Assembly: GCA_013399305.1 (NCBI GenBank)
Contig: VXAI01000117.1
Coordinates: 2,212,869-2,276,868, forward strand
Direction of reading: 5' to 3'
DNA length: 64,000 nucleotides
Origin: Rostratula benghalensis
Lineage: Eukaryota > Chordata > Aves > Charadriiformes > Rostratulidae
Positions within the stretch are counted from its first letter, which is position 1; each line of letters opens with the position of its first letter. A model generated the notes under the pieces. It saw only the letters and a list, made by a program, of their open reading frames with translations. It ran no database searches and was not told the origin of the DNA. Both the position numbers and the translations under genes were made by a program. Shown here piece by piece: positions 1-10,170 of the stretch.

Positions 1-666
1 AGTCTGCAAGTACTGACAATAATCTGCCTCATACTCAAAATAGTAAAATAATTTGCCTCATACTCAAAGCAAATTCCTGACATTAAATGTCAGAATTTGC
101 TACCTCAAGACAGCAGTTTTCGAGCTGAGGTGGCCAAACAATCAGCAGTGAGCTACTCATTTGAAGGCAGTTGTTCCTCTCATCTACCTGCTCAGCAGTA
201 TCAAGAGATAAGTGAGGATATTCATTAAACATATTCTTCACCTGAAATACCTCACATGAGCAATTGCTTTAATTACTAAAGTGATGAAAAATAATTACAG
301 AGGAAAATTCTGCAATCTCAGGCTAGGCAAGAAACACCCAAGGGAAAGTCTTCATTATAACATCATCCATGTGTTACAAAGTCTTTGGTGCTGTTGGCTC
401 CCTCCTTTCCAAACCCTTGCTAGATGTCTGGGGCACAGCCAGATTGATCAAGCAGCTTCACCGTCTTGCTTCTCAACACAATACATAAGGGTGCCCAACT
501 ACAGGTGTGTTTCCTTTACGAAATCAGAAAGCCAATATTCCTTGATGGTATAGCAGGTGAGTTAAATATGTTTCAGTAAAAGCTGAGACACAGCGCTCTG
601 TAATTAAATAATGCTTTATATTGCTTCATGACAAGGTAACGCCAAGGCATCCAGGTAACACCTGCC

Positions 667-679
667 ATTTGCATGCAAA
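667..679. promoter_or_regulatory. Octamer (ATTTGCAT) overlapping a perfect 12-bp palindrome
   Basis: Positions 668-679 read TTTGCATGCAAA, which is its own reverse complement. The left half with the preceding A gives ATTTGCAT, the classic POU-factor octamer. The centre also provides TGCATG on both strands. Use as a POU site or RNA motif is inferred. Confidence 0.4.
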
Positions 680-1084
680 GCAATTTACATAAACTTATTC
701 CTCTACCTCTGTACCTCTAGCTGCATTCCATAATTTATACAGACGTACAAATTCTTCCCTCTGACATTAACAAGAGAAATGAGTTGAATAATCAGCTCAC
801 AGTATTAAGTGCATTGTATTTACTATCAAGCAAGCTTTTTTAGTTCAGCGGATGATTAATCTTCCCTCTGTGGGTTAGAGTACCAGTAGATGCAGCGAGC
901 TGACAATTGCTCTCGGCTTCTGGCCATGCACTCCATACACTTACCTTGCCACAACAACATTTGCTGGATCCCTCTAAGAGCTGCTCTAATTCATTAACCC
1001 AGCAAAAGAACTGGACAGCTTTCTGCCAGGTCAGTGAATTAAAGTGGCTCAGGTAAGGAATGTCAGAGCCAGTAAATAGGAGTG

Positions 1085-1250
1085 GGATTTTGTGCTTGGA
1101 GCCAGAGCTCTCCTTTCTGACAGCAGTGAATCTTTAGATCAGCTCAGCTGCCAGAGGTACTGCAGCCTAATTAGCATTTCCACTCGCAGCTATCTGTGCC
1201 GGGTGGCTCCATTAGGGATAAGCGTGTTAATGTAAACCAAGAAGGGGGAA
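1085..1250. promoter_or_regulatory. Candidate conserved intronic element
   Basis: The stretch has a dense set of motifs with low simple-repeat content: TAATTA at 1168-1173 followed by GCATTT, the Ebox-like CAGCTG at 1145-1150, and TGTTAATGTAAACC at 1225-1238. Such mixtures are typical of vertebrate developmental enhancers. I cannot measure conservation, so this is a lead only. Confidence 0.3.
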
Positions 1251-4165
1251 GGGGGAAGAAACCACCCTAAGAAGTGAAATGCAAACGTGTCAATGGTTTA
1301 AGAGACAGGCTGCAACGGGCAGCCCGAGTAGGCCAAATATGGTCTGGTACCTCAGTCTATTTTTAATCCAAGTCTTTCAGCTGTGCTTTGGGACAGTATC
1401 GAGAGAAAGGACAGATGCTTAGAGATGAAGACCGGGAGACCCACATGCCAGGCAAGAAACAAAGCCCCACAGAACATAAAAAAAAAAGATTCCAAAATAT
1501 TAAGCTGTTTGTATTACAGCACCTATTGAGCCAATTTCTTTTCTGTGCCCTTGCTCCAAGAGCTTTGAATGCTTTCCACCACACTCAGACCTCCAGAACC
1601 GAGCACATCCTTAGCTGATGACACCAACCAGTCATGCCCCTTTTACTCAGGGCTTTTAGACTGCATAGGAAGGCATGGACTTTGACTCTCAAAGTTTATT
1701 TTACTTAAGTTCATGGCTGATGTTTGACCTCATGCTTCCAGATTACTGCCTATTAACTCAGCCCCGCAAATCCCAAATGATTCAATCTGATTTGCCTGCC
1801 AGAATCTTCTGCAAAGTCTCTGTGAAAAGGTGTTTCTACCCAGTATGTTAGGGACCCTGTTGTACACCCCATTATATTGCTGCATCACATCTTACCAATC
1901 AGACAAACCTCCTCTTTCCATGAAGGACCTTTAAGTCACCACACATTCTCCACTATTTTTGCAATTGTCCTAAAGGCTCCCAGCCTGAAGAGCAGGAAAT
2001 CCTCACCATCTGAGCACACCTTTCGCTATCTTGCTCTGTCCTTGCCAACTGGAGCAAGCACAGGCCTTGTTCTTAAAAACAGGGAGAGACCTTATCTGTC
2101 TGGCTGAAGGAATTTCTGAATCATCCCATGGGAGCATGGGCTTCAAGTCAGCAGCTAAAAAATCTGCCGGCTGTTCGGTCTGGGGTATCGCCTTCACACA
2201 CAACAGCAGCTGTGCTTGTCAGTTGCAATAATGGGAGGGGAGGATCATATATCACCCACCACGACTTTTGCTTGAGCAAGACAGCAAAATGGTGAAAGGA
2301 AAAGATGCCTTAAAGCATAGCATGGATTGAACATGTATGCCAAACAAGTAATAAGTGGTGTATGCGTTGGACAAGATGCCTGATATTAGCTGTAGATGGT
2401 CAAGGTGAAATAAGCAACCTGTTCTGATGTGTTTTAATAGCACACTTTAGCTTGAGTAACTATTGAGCCTTCTTCCTTCCTTCCCCTACATCATTAATCA
2501 ACGTACTGAGAAGGAGAAAAGTTACAAGCAATTACATCCCAAAGGCACCCCACAGAATCAAAATAACTTTATACAGAAGGAGTTCTAGACAGAAAGATAA
2601 AGGGACACAGGAGATCCAGGACCCCATGCGTGTGAAAAAGTCTAGCATGTGAAAAGCCCTTGGCTGAGGTTCCTTCCCCCTCCCCCGGATTTCTTCATGT
2701 GCCACCATCTGGGATCCTCTGGGTTTGATCAGTCCTAGCCGTAGCAGCGGCAACAATGCGCTTGGTGCACCCTTATCCTTTCCCCAGCAAGGTACAGCCC
2801 GTGAGCCCGGCTCTGCATGCTCAGCTCACACATCTTTAACCACGTCAAATGGTCAGACCAGACGTGCCCACCTGTTCCCAACAGCCAGTACAAGCGTTAC
2901 ATGTTATTCAGCCTGTTTCTCGGATAACCCCTGCCAGTCAGGCTCCCTCTGCAGCCTCCTGGCAACACTGCTGCCTCCCAGCAGTCTCCCAGCAACGCTC
3001 CCTCCCGCACAGATGGGCTCCCAGTCCCTCCTCGCAGGCTATAGCCAGCCTCCCCGTGCACTGTGGGCTCCCCAGAGCCAGCATTAGTTGATGAAACACA
3101 GAGCTCAGCCCTGCAGCACAGTGGAGATGGCTCCTAATATGGAAGAGGAGCAGGAGGGTTGGCAAGAGCTTACATCCAAGGTCAAGGCTCGCATCATTTC
3201 CATTAAAAAGAAACACTCTTGAGCTCTGGGCAAGGATGGGAACAGCAAAAATACATGGGGAAATACACTGCCCTGTTTTATTTCCCTCTTTCTAGCTTTC
3301 CTATCCAACTGGCAGTGCTCAAGATAGCTGTTTGCTGGAGACGGGCAGTCCAGATCTCATGTGTTAGAAGGACATTGGACAATGTGGTACTAAAATGATG
3401 ACTTGCATTTCTGCACACTGTATCAGCTCTCAAGTTTTATTCCCAGCCTGATCTCTTCTCATCCACATTTGAGTTTGCTGAGAAAGGCACCTGAAGTTCC
3501 CCTCCCACACTATCCAATGCAAAGCACAGCGCTTGTATTCTTTTTCTTCTTCAAGATGAAGTTGCGGCAATCTCAGGATGGACTCAGAAGTACCTTATCA
3601 AATCATAACCAGTGGTGTCAACCATGCAGCCACTGCCACCAACACCAGGAACCGTGCACACTTGAGCTGGTGCTATCAGTTCTTCCAATCGTTGGCACTG
3701 AATTCACTTGGTACTTGCAGGGGGAAAAAATAATCTCTACGAGCCAAACACCCAACTACAAGTAAAACTGAAAGCATTAACAGATTAAATCCGCCCCTGA
3801 GCACCAAAGGCTCTCACCATAAGGCTCTTTATTAGGAAGTTAAGTCTTAACAAGTGGCTTAAGGGGTAGATAAAGCTTTTCCTGGGATAATCTGCCAGCA
3901 TGTTGCCCAGTGCAAGTTCCAGGCCATGGGAAGAAAGAAGCAAGAAAAAATAAGGTGAAAATCCTTGTTTGGCAAATGGATGCCAAGTAGCTGAGAGGAC
4001 CTCTCCTGTCTGCCTTCTGAAGCTCCCTGCCATGTTCAGGAAGTCAAAAGTATTTTTCTACTCTGCTAGACTCCTGAAAACAAAACCACGTTGGGATTAC
4101 ACCTACAATGCATGTGCTCACCCTAATCTTTTGTACCATCTACCTTCCAGAATTTGCCTCCATCA

Positions 4166-4171
4166 CATGCA
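4166..4171 (-). promoter_or_regulatory. TGCATG motif downstream of the RBFOX2 common exon
   Basis: The minus strand reads AAATGCATGTG, a full RBFOX binding motif about 100 bases after the donor. RBFOX proteins bind (U)GCAUG, and in the downstream intron this usually favours inclusion of the preceding exon. A single hexamer occurs often by chance, so function is inference. Confidence 0.4.
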
Positions 4172-4268
4172 TTTGAACTGTTTGCCAATTAGCACAAGGT
4201 AATTAACACTTCCCCCCCCCTCCCCTCCCAAAGCACTGTGCTGCTCTCCTGGCTCTGCACCCTTCTGC

Positions 4269-4274
4269 ACTTAC
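4269..4274 (-). other. RBFOX2: 5' splice site (GTAAGT) of the RBFOX2 common exon
   Basis: The minus strand reads GCA then GTAAGT, a near-consensus donor, exactly where the similarity to RBFOX2 stops. Translation past this point gives AVSAEGCRA, which is not RBFOX2-like. Confidence 0.9.
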
Positions 4275-4499
4275 TGCAAGAGATCCATTCTGCGTGCTGG
4301 CCGTGTTTGTGCTCTGCTCTCCATGGGGCTGTGTGCTTCCGTAGAGCGTCAGATTGTGCTCGCTGGTCTGGCCTGCATAGTCCTGAGTGTGTGGCACCCC
4401 ATACTCTGTGGGAATCCCGTTCTGTGGAGGTGGCGGAAATGGGATTGTGGTGAACGGCTGCACCATTGCATCAGGAGTTGCTGCTGGCTCCTGGTTACC
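4275..4499 (-). CDS. RBFOX2: RBFOX2 common N-terminal coding exon
   Basis: This 225-base exon (75 codons, phase 0 at both ends) encodes residues 10-84 of the isoform that begins at 30506. It starts GNQEPAATPDAMVQPF and contains GIPTEYGVPHTQDYAGQ, NLTLYGSTQ and STQNGSL. From memory these are RBFOX2-type, not RBFOX1 or RBFOX3: the paralogues lack the MVQPFTTIPF form and have longer spacing before the YxGQT motif. The region is the proline-, glutamine- and threonine-rich, probably disordered N terminus that precedes the single RRM; the RRM itself is encoded outside the window. Compared with the mammalian protein as I remember it, there are a few conservative substitutions (for example Ala-Ala in place of Thr-Thr after QEP, and Ser in place of Gly after AGQT), consistent with a bird orthologue. 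The acceptor AG is at 4501-4500 after a pyrimidine-rich stretch, and the donor is GTAAGT at 4274-4269. This exon is used by all isoforms, whichever first exon is chosen. Confidence 0.96.
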
Positions 4500-4526
4500 C
4501 TAAAGAAAGGAAAAAGGAGAAAATAG
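4500..4526 (-). other. RBFOX2: 3' splice site and polypyrimidine tract of the RBFOX2 common exon
   Basis: On the minus strand a run of T and C (TTTTCTCCTTTTTCCTTTCT) ends in TTTAG at 4504-4500, immediately before GGTAACCAG. This is a strong constitutive-looking acceptor. Confidence 0.9.
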
Positions 4527-5399
4527 CTTTATACAACAGAAGATGGGTTAAAACATCGCCCTGAGGAATTATATACACATGTGCTCATGTGAATATCCCA
4601 CCCACCATAACACTGCCCAATGTTCTAGTCTCTATCAAAAAGAGTATTTCCCACTCTGCTGAGCCACGACACTCTTTTAATCTTACTGGGGCAACTTTCT
4701 CACTGCCAGGTGGCACATGGAGAATAACTTACGGGGCTTGCATATTGCATACCCCTGTGTTCTCACACAAGACTTTACGCACAGTAAGGAATTATTTTGC
4801 AAGAGGGAAGAGGCACTGAAACATTGGAATTGGAACATACAGAAGAACAGGGTTCTTTAAAATGTCTAGAAGTACCATATCTAGGTCCATCTCCTCCAGC
4901 CTGACCCTCATCGCTCTGCTCATAAGCAAGCGCACAGCACGGTTCAAAGCCTATTTCCCTGTTGCATTACAGTGAGCAAAAAGAAGTACTCATTTTAAAA
5001 CAGACCTGTGCAGCAGCCCCTACCTTTGCTCTGGCAGCACTGAGCAGAGAGCATGAGTGCTCAGGTACCAGTCACTGGAATATCCCATTTGCTTTGTGCT
5101 GACTGCGCAGAAGATGCCGAAGAGCTGTGGGACCCAGGTTGAGAACACAAGCCTGGAGCACACTTACTCTTCCCAGTCCTAAGCATCATTACCATCACAC
5201 AAGGCATTAATTATCCACTCCTCCCTCAGCTTAGGGTATCCCACAGAAACCTCTATGCTAGGACAGCAGCCTTTTTAGCAGCTTTTAGTACTGCCTTAGA
5301 TGTAGTTGACACCAACCAGATGACTTAGAAACTGACAGCTGACCATGCAAAAAATATTCCCAAAAGACAGTAAAAAACCCTACCCCACCATGCCCGAAA

Positions 5400-6500
5400 A
5401 CCACCCAAAGCAAACATGAAAGCATGCAGCCCTGCAGTCAGTGCAGGGATCTCACCACGGGGGGAGCAGGGAGCTGCGTTCAGCCACCAGGGACGAAGGA
5501 GAACAGCCTTGACATTGAAACCCAACCCTGGGAAGCCCAGGCTGCTGTACCACTCCTATTGCTTCCACCACTGCAGAAAAAACCCCCAACCAACCAAAAA
5601 AAAAAATCCATGGAAAAGATTGATGATAGGAGGGCTGTTTGATTTATGTGTGTGTCAACAGACTAATCCTGATTTTAAATTTTGGCTGCTGTTCCAGCCC
5701 TGGGTCCTCCCCCATGAAGCCTGGAGGTGCTCGAGCATGTTCTGATACCAGCATGCTTAAATCGATGGAGTAAAAGAGAAGCAGACCTTATCCTGCGGAT
5801 AGGGAAGGCAGAGCAGGAATTACCAAGCAGCCTTTTCAGCAGAGAGCGTGCAGGGGGTGATGGACCTCCAGTGAAGCTGGACAAACCTTTCAGTCTGCTT
5901 TATCAGCCTACCTGCAGCTTCCCCTTCCGGCCGAAGGAAACAATGATAAATGCGGCGCACCTCCAGCCAGCACCAGGTCATTCAGACACTGGCTGAATCC
6001 CAAATTTGCTCTGACATTAGTCTATCTGCCCCCTCCCTTGGGGGCCACGTGGCCCTGCGCTCCCGCAGCTGGGGAGAAGGAGAAGGAAGGACATTCAATA
6101 CCACTTAGCAGAGCCTGAGCTGCAGCCTTGGCCGGCGCTGAACCACATTTCATTAACTAAAAAGTCCCGTTGCCGCAAAGCATTGCTGCCTGCGGAAACA
6201 CAAAACTCCATAGCCTTATCTGAGAAAAAAGAAAAAAAAAAAAAAAAATCAGGCAAGCGTGCCAGCAATGGCCAGTGCTCAGTTCTTTGCACACACTCCC
6301 CCGAGCCGTTGCAGCCCTGCGTGGCGTGTTAGCAGCTCTGCGGAGGTTTTTCACACACCGAGCACATTTTCTGAAAGCAGGGCAGGGTGGGTTCTCCCCC
6401 CCTGCAAAAGGAGGGCAGCTCCGCCAGCCTTCCACCTCTCACGTACTTCGTCATTCTCGGCTCCAAAGCAAGGAGGGTTCTGTGTGCCTAAACCATCATC
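5400..6500. other. GC-richer intronic block with scattered CpG
   Basis: Between about 5400 and 6500 GC content and CpG are above the intronic background (GGCCGGCGCTG at 6131, CCGTTGCCGCAAAG at 6167, CTGCGGAGG near 6338). It includes the E-box palindrome at 6042-6055 and a poly-A run near 6231-6248. It may be an intronic enhancer or a weak promoter; no exon is recognised. Confidence 0.35.
6042..6055. promoter_or_regulatory. E-box within a perfect 14-bp palindrome
   Basis: The sequence GGGCCACGTGGCCC is self-complementary and centres on CACGTG, the preferred site of MYC/MAX, USF and related bHLH-ZIP factors. It lies in a GC-richer block (about 5400-6500) some 1.5 kb before the common exon in transcript order. 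Confidence 0.45.
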
Positions 6501-6649
6501 AAGACCTGCAGGGTGAGTTTTGCAAACAGGAGGGAGAAGCTGAGCAAGGGCTATCCCACTGCAAACCAGGTATCCACAACCCCATCCCTCACCTCCTCGG
6601 GACTATTTATCCCCAGTCATGCAGCTCCTCTCTGTCCGCACACTGCCTC

Positions 6650-7850
6650 CTTATTTAAACATTTTAATCTGATTCTCTGTGTGCTTCTGTATAGCCCACA
6701 TTGTCTGCCCCTTTCTTTGATTTTTTTTTTCCAATTTCAAAAATTGGTAGGAAAGTTGCAGTAGCAGAAACTATTTCAAATTTTGCTAGACTTACTTCCA
6801 GTGCTAGACTTTACAAAGCCCAGAGTACCCCAGATAAGAGGAAGAGAATGCTAATTAGCCACGAACAAAACCTATTCTGCCGTCCTCTCAACAGTGCAGG
6901 GCTGCTCACCAAAGGAGATACTCCAGCATTTTGTTTAATCTCACTCTTAGACCACTTAAAATGCCAGCCCATAAACCTTATATAATCTTATTTTCAATGT
7001 TTTTACCCCCTCAGTTAATACAATTCCTTCCAGTTTAAACATACTTCAACTTTTTAAATATTGTCCCTCCATTCTTCAATTATTTACAATGTTTGAAGGA
7101 CGAAAAATGCTCACTCTCTCTTCTGTTGCTTATGGTGTTTTGATAATAAATGTTTATTTTGAGCTTAATCACACCACTAAAATATCCTGGTAACTTTATT
7201 TATTACTTCTCTCTGATCTTTCTAAGATTTTCAAATAAGGGATTTCTGGTACAGAATGAAAAGTTTTTAATACTATTGTCACTTCCCTGTCCCCTCCCCC
7301 CTCCCTTTTTTTTTAGTTTCCTTACATGCAAAAATCCTATCTTTTATTACGTATGTATCCTTAATTTAATGTCTCAAGTTATCTGTAGATCTATCACCAT
7401 TATGCTTGTCCAGGTTTCATCATCCCACGGAGCATCTGTATCTCAAGTTATTTTTCTCTTGATATGATTATGTACACATTTCCCATCTGAATTCTTTTGG
7501 GTAATTTTGATTTCCTCTGATGCTTTAAAATTACTTTTATTGTTTCCACTAGCATCTACAGAAAAGGACTCCCGATGAGATCTCTGCAGGTTGCATGGCA
7601 TACTGATATCCTCCAAACCCAGAGGAGATTCTGCCTTGTCTGTTATTCTACTATTTTTCAACATTTACACAACGCTTCATATTTTCAAGAACTAACACAG
7701 ACACAAAAAAAATAAAAATCCCATTTATCTTCAAACATGGAACCTGAACTCCTTTTCCTATTTCTAACCCACTCCTTTCCCTACTTCTAACCACCCTACG
7801 TCTAATCCTACAGTCAGAGATGATGCTTTCTCCACTTCTCAAGTGGTACA
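6650..7850. other. T-rich intronic block, nothing recognised
   Basis: Plus strand rich in T and C, with CpG nearly absent. Composition resembles 39400-40440. It could be an ancient repeat, but I can assign no family. Confidence 0.3.
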
Positions 7851-10121
7851 AAGAACATGGAAAAACCCACAAACTTCCTGGGTTTCATACATAGGAGAGC
7901 CTTAGCTGAAAGCATTTTGCCTATCCAGTCTTGACAACACAACTCACTGCATTGCCAGTCCTGCTTGTATTCGCTCATGAAATTCTCTTAAAACATTGAC
8001 CCAAATGCAAGAACAGACCGAGGTGAGTATGTCCCAAGGTAGTCACCATCCCCAAACGCATACACAGATGCCATCACAGGACTAGGAAAGCCCAGCTGCA
8101 GCCTCCCCCCAAAACTACGAAGTAAATCTTAACTGATGTTCAGGAGCAGACAGACACTTGTCAGCCACAATGCAGGATGGCTGGCAGTCTCCAGCAATTG
8201 AGCTTGAGAGACATTTGGCTATAGGAATAGTTTTGGCAGTTCCAGGTTAACTGATTCCCTGCACGAGTTTGTGCTGCCATGCATCGACCCACAATAGTTG
8301 TCATCCCATGCTCACCAAACTGGGAAAGGCTATTCAGTGCAACTGGAACTCAGTGCAATCACAGGCTCCTTAAAAAAAAAAAAGGAAAAAGCTCAAGTAC
8401 AAAACATGGTAACCTATAGTTCAAAGAAAAACAGTAATCCCTGTATTTTCTTTTCATTTTGTTGCTTTGCTCCCACAAAAACCATTCACCCACAGTAGGT
8501 AGGAATTCAAAGCAGCTCCCCTCTTGCAAAATGTTGACATCTGATTTGTTAGCACGCCAGCCCTGAGGGCACAGGAGGGATACAGGAGAGCCATCTGGGC
8601 TCCCCTTCTCAAGCCCCTAATCTCAGCCTTAACAAAGGTCCAGCCATGTCCTTTCAGGTGTCAGCTTCCTTCCTTCAGTCAGGGCTTTACCTGCACAGCT
8701 TAGTACAAACCCATGCCACATTTTAGCTAAACCAGTGAAAAATCCCTATTGGAGACGTATTTCTAAGCGTTTAGGCAGCTTTAACTTAATCAACAAACTT
8801 TGTAGCTCCAAGCTGAGCCGAGGAATGGTAACTACGTGCGGGGGTGCCTGGCGGAAGGGTGGGAGCTGGGGACGGTCTCAACAAGGAGCAACATGGTTCA
8901 GCAAATGCGACATCGTGTGAATTCTTTCAGCAGACAGCAGGTGGTGATCCAAGATCACGGCACTGGAGCGCCAAGAGCAAACACCAGAAACACAAACACA
9001 GGCCTCCTACTTCCATAAAACTGTCAAAGATCAGTCTATTTTGTGAAGGGCTGGTTTTGTCTTGCTCATTAGAGAAATCGGTGTAACTGTAGGGGTATGA
9101 AAGAAGCCTTATAGCAATGCAGCTCCGGATGCCTTCTGCACTGGTACACCATAATACACATAGATATTAAAGCAAAACCAACCAAATAAAAATTATAATC
9201 CTGGTGAAGCTAAACTGGTACAACTTCTGTATAGACATTTCCACACTAACTGCCATGAGGCAAACAGCCTGTACCGTCCATAACCCTACTGTCAGTCATC
9301 AGTGTAAGAGAAAAGTGCAGAGAAATGTTGCAGCATGTAAACATCAAATAATCTCTTAAATACACCTTTCAACTCCGGTAACCCCCAAATTATTGGGATA
9401 GATGTGAGTATATGCCTATAAGTGGAATAGGTTTTCTAATAGCTGTGCCTCCACTGAACTCATTTTATGAAAGCTTGCAGCTAACGGAGGCAATTAACCT
9501 GTTTGTGAAGACCAGTGTGTTCCAGGCTACAACTGTTTGCTCTCTGTGCTAACCTAATCCCTGTTGTAAACAGAAAAATGTTTGTAACTCAGATCTGAAG
9601 AGCCTGGCGCAACCATTCAGCTTGGAGCCGCTGCCCACCCTCAGCTCTCCACAGGAAAGTGATCCTTCTGAGCAAGGAAGATGCGGGGCCCATGCCATCA
9701 CTCCTCCAAACCCTGGTCACAGCCTCCTGTCTTCCAAGGAAAGGTGCCACGCGTCCCCCGGCAGCCAAATGCTTCCTCCTGGCTGTACATGGACAAGAGA
9801 GAAAGAGCCTACCACACAACACTGCTGCCCAGAAGCAAGAGGACAACAATAATAAAGAACATGAACTGGGTTCCCCCCCACTTGTCACAGCTGAACACAG
9901 ATTAAGATTGCTGTAGCAGGGTCTCTTTCCCAACCTCTTCCAACACAGCCTGCCCTCCCAGTGCTCCGCTAGCAGGAGCCCCTGTGGGACTTGCTCTTGG
10001 CCATGGCTCCAGAAGGACTCTGCACAGCTGCTGCTGTCCCAACCTCAGTTGTGCCCTTTCTCCCCTGCCAGCCACGGTGCCCTGTCCACCCTCTGCTAAG
10101 CTGTTTCAGCACATGTCCCAG

Positions 10122-10170
10122 GAAAAAAAAAAAAAAACAACAAAAAAACCCCCACAACCTCAACCACCTA
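10122..10170. repeat. A-run followed by A/C-rich tract
   Basis: A run of A leads into CAACAAAAAAACCCCC and then C/A-rich sequence. The same arrangement recurs at 46818-46855. Confidence 0.85.

Larger units (their letters stand above)
1..4268 (-). other. RBFOX2: RBFOX2 intron downstream of the common exon (partial)
   Basis: This is the beginning of the intron that leads to the RRM exons, which are outside the window. I see no coding exon in it. It contains an octamer palindrome at 667-679, a candidate conserved element at about 1085-1250, and GCATG motifs on the transcribed sense (minus) at 4166-4171, 3623-3628 and 2625-2629. The block at about 2740-3100 is richer in C and G and ordinary otherwise. 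A C-run at 4210-4222 lies just downstream of the exon. Confidence 0.85.

Noticed and set aside
4203..4274. Continuation of the common exon's frame past the donor
   Set aside because: The RBFOX2 similarity stops exactly at GTAAGT, and the following residues are intronic nonsense.
7443..7872. Two adjacent minus-strand open frames in T-rich DNA
   Set aside because: I considered an old LINE ORF, but found none of the CR1 motifs seen at 39155-39361.
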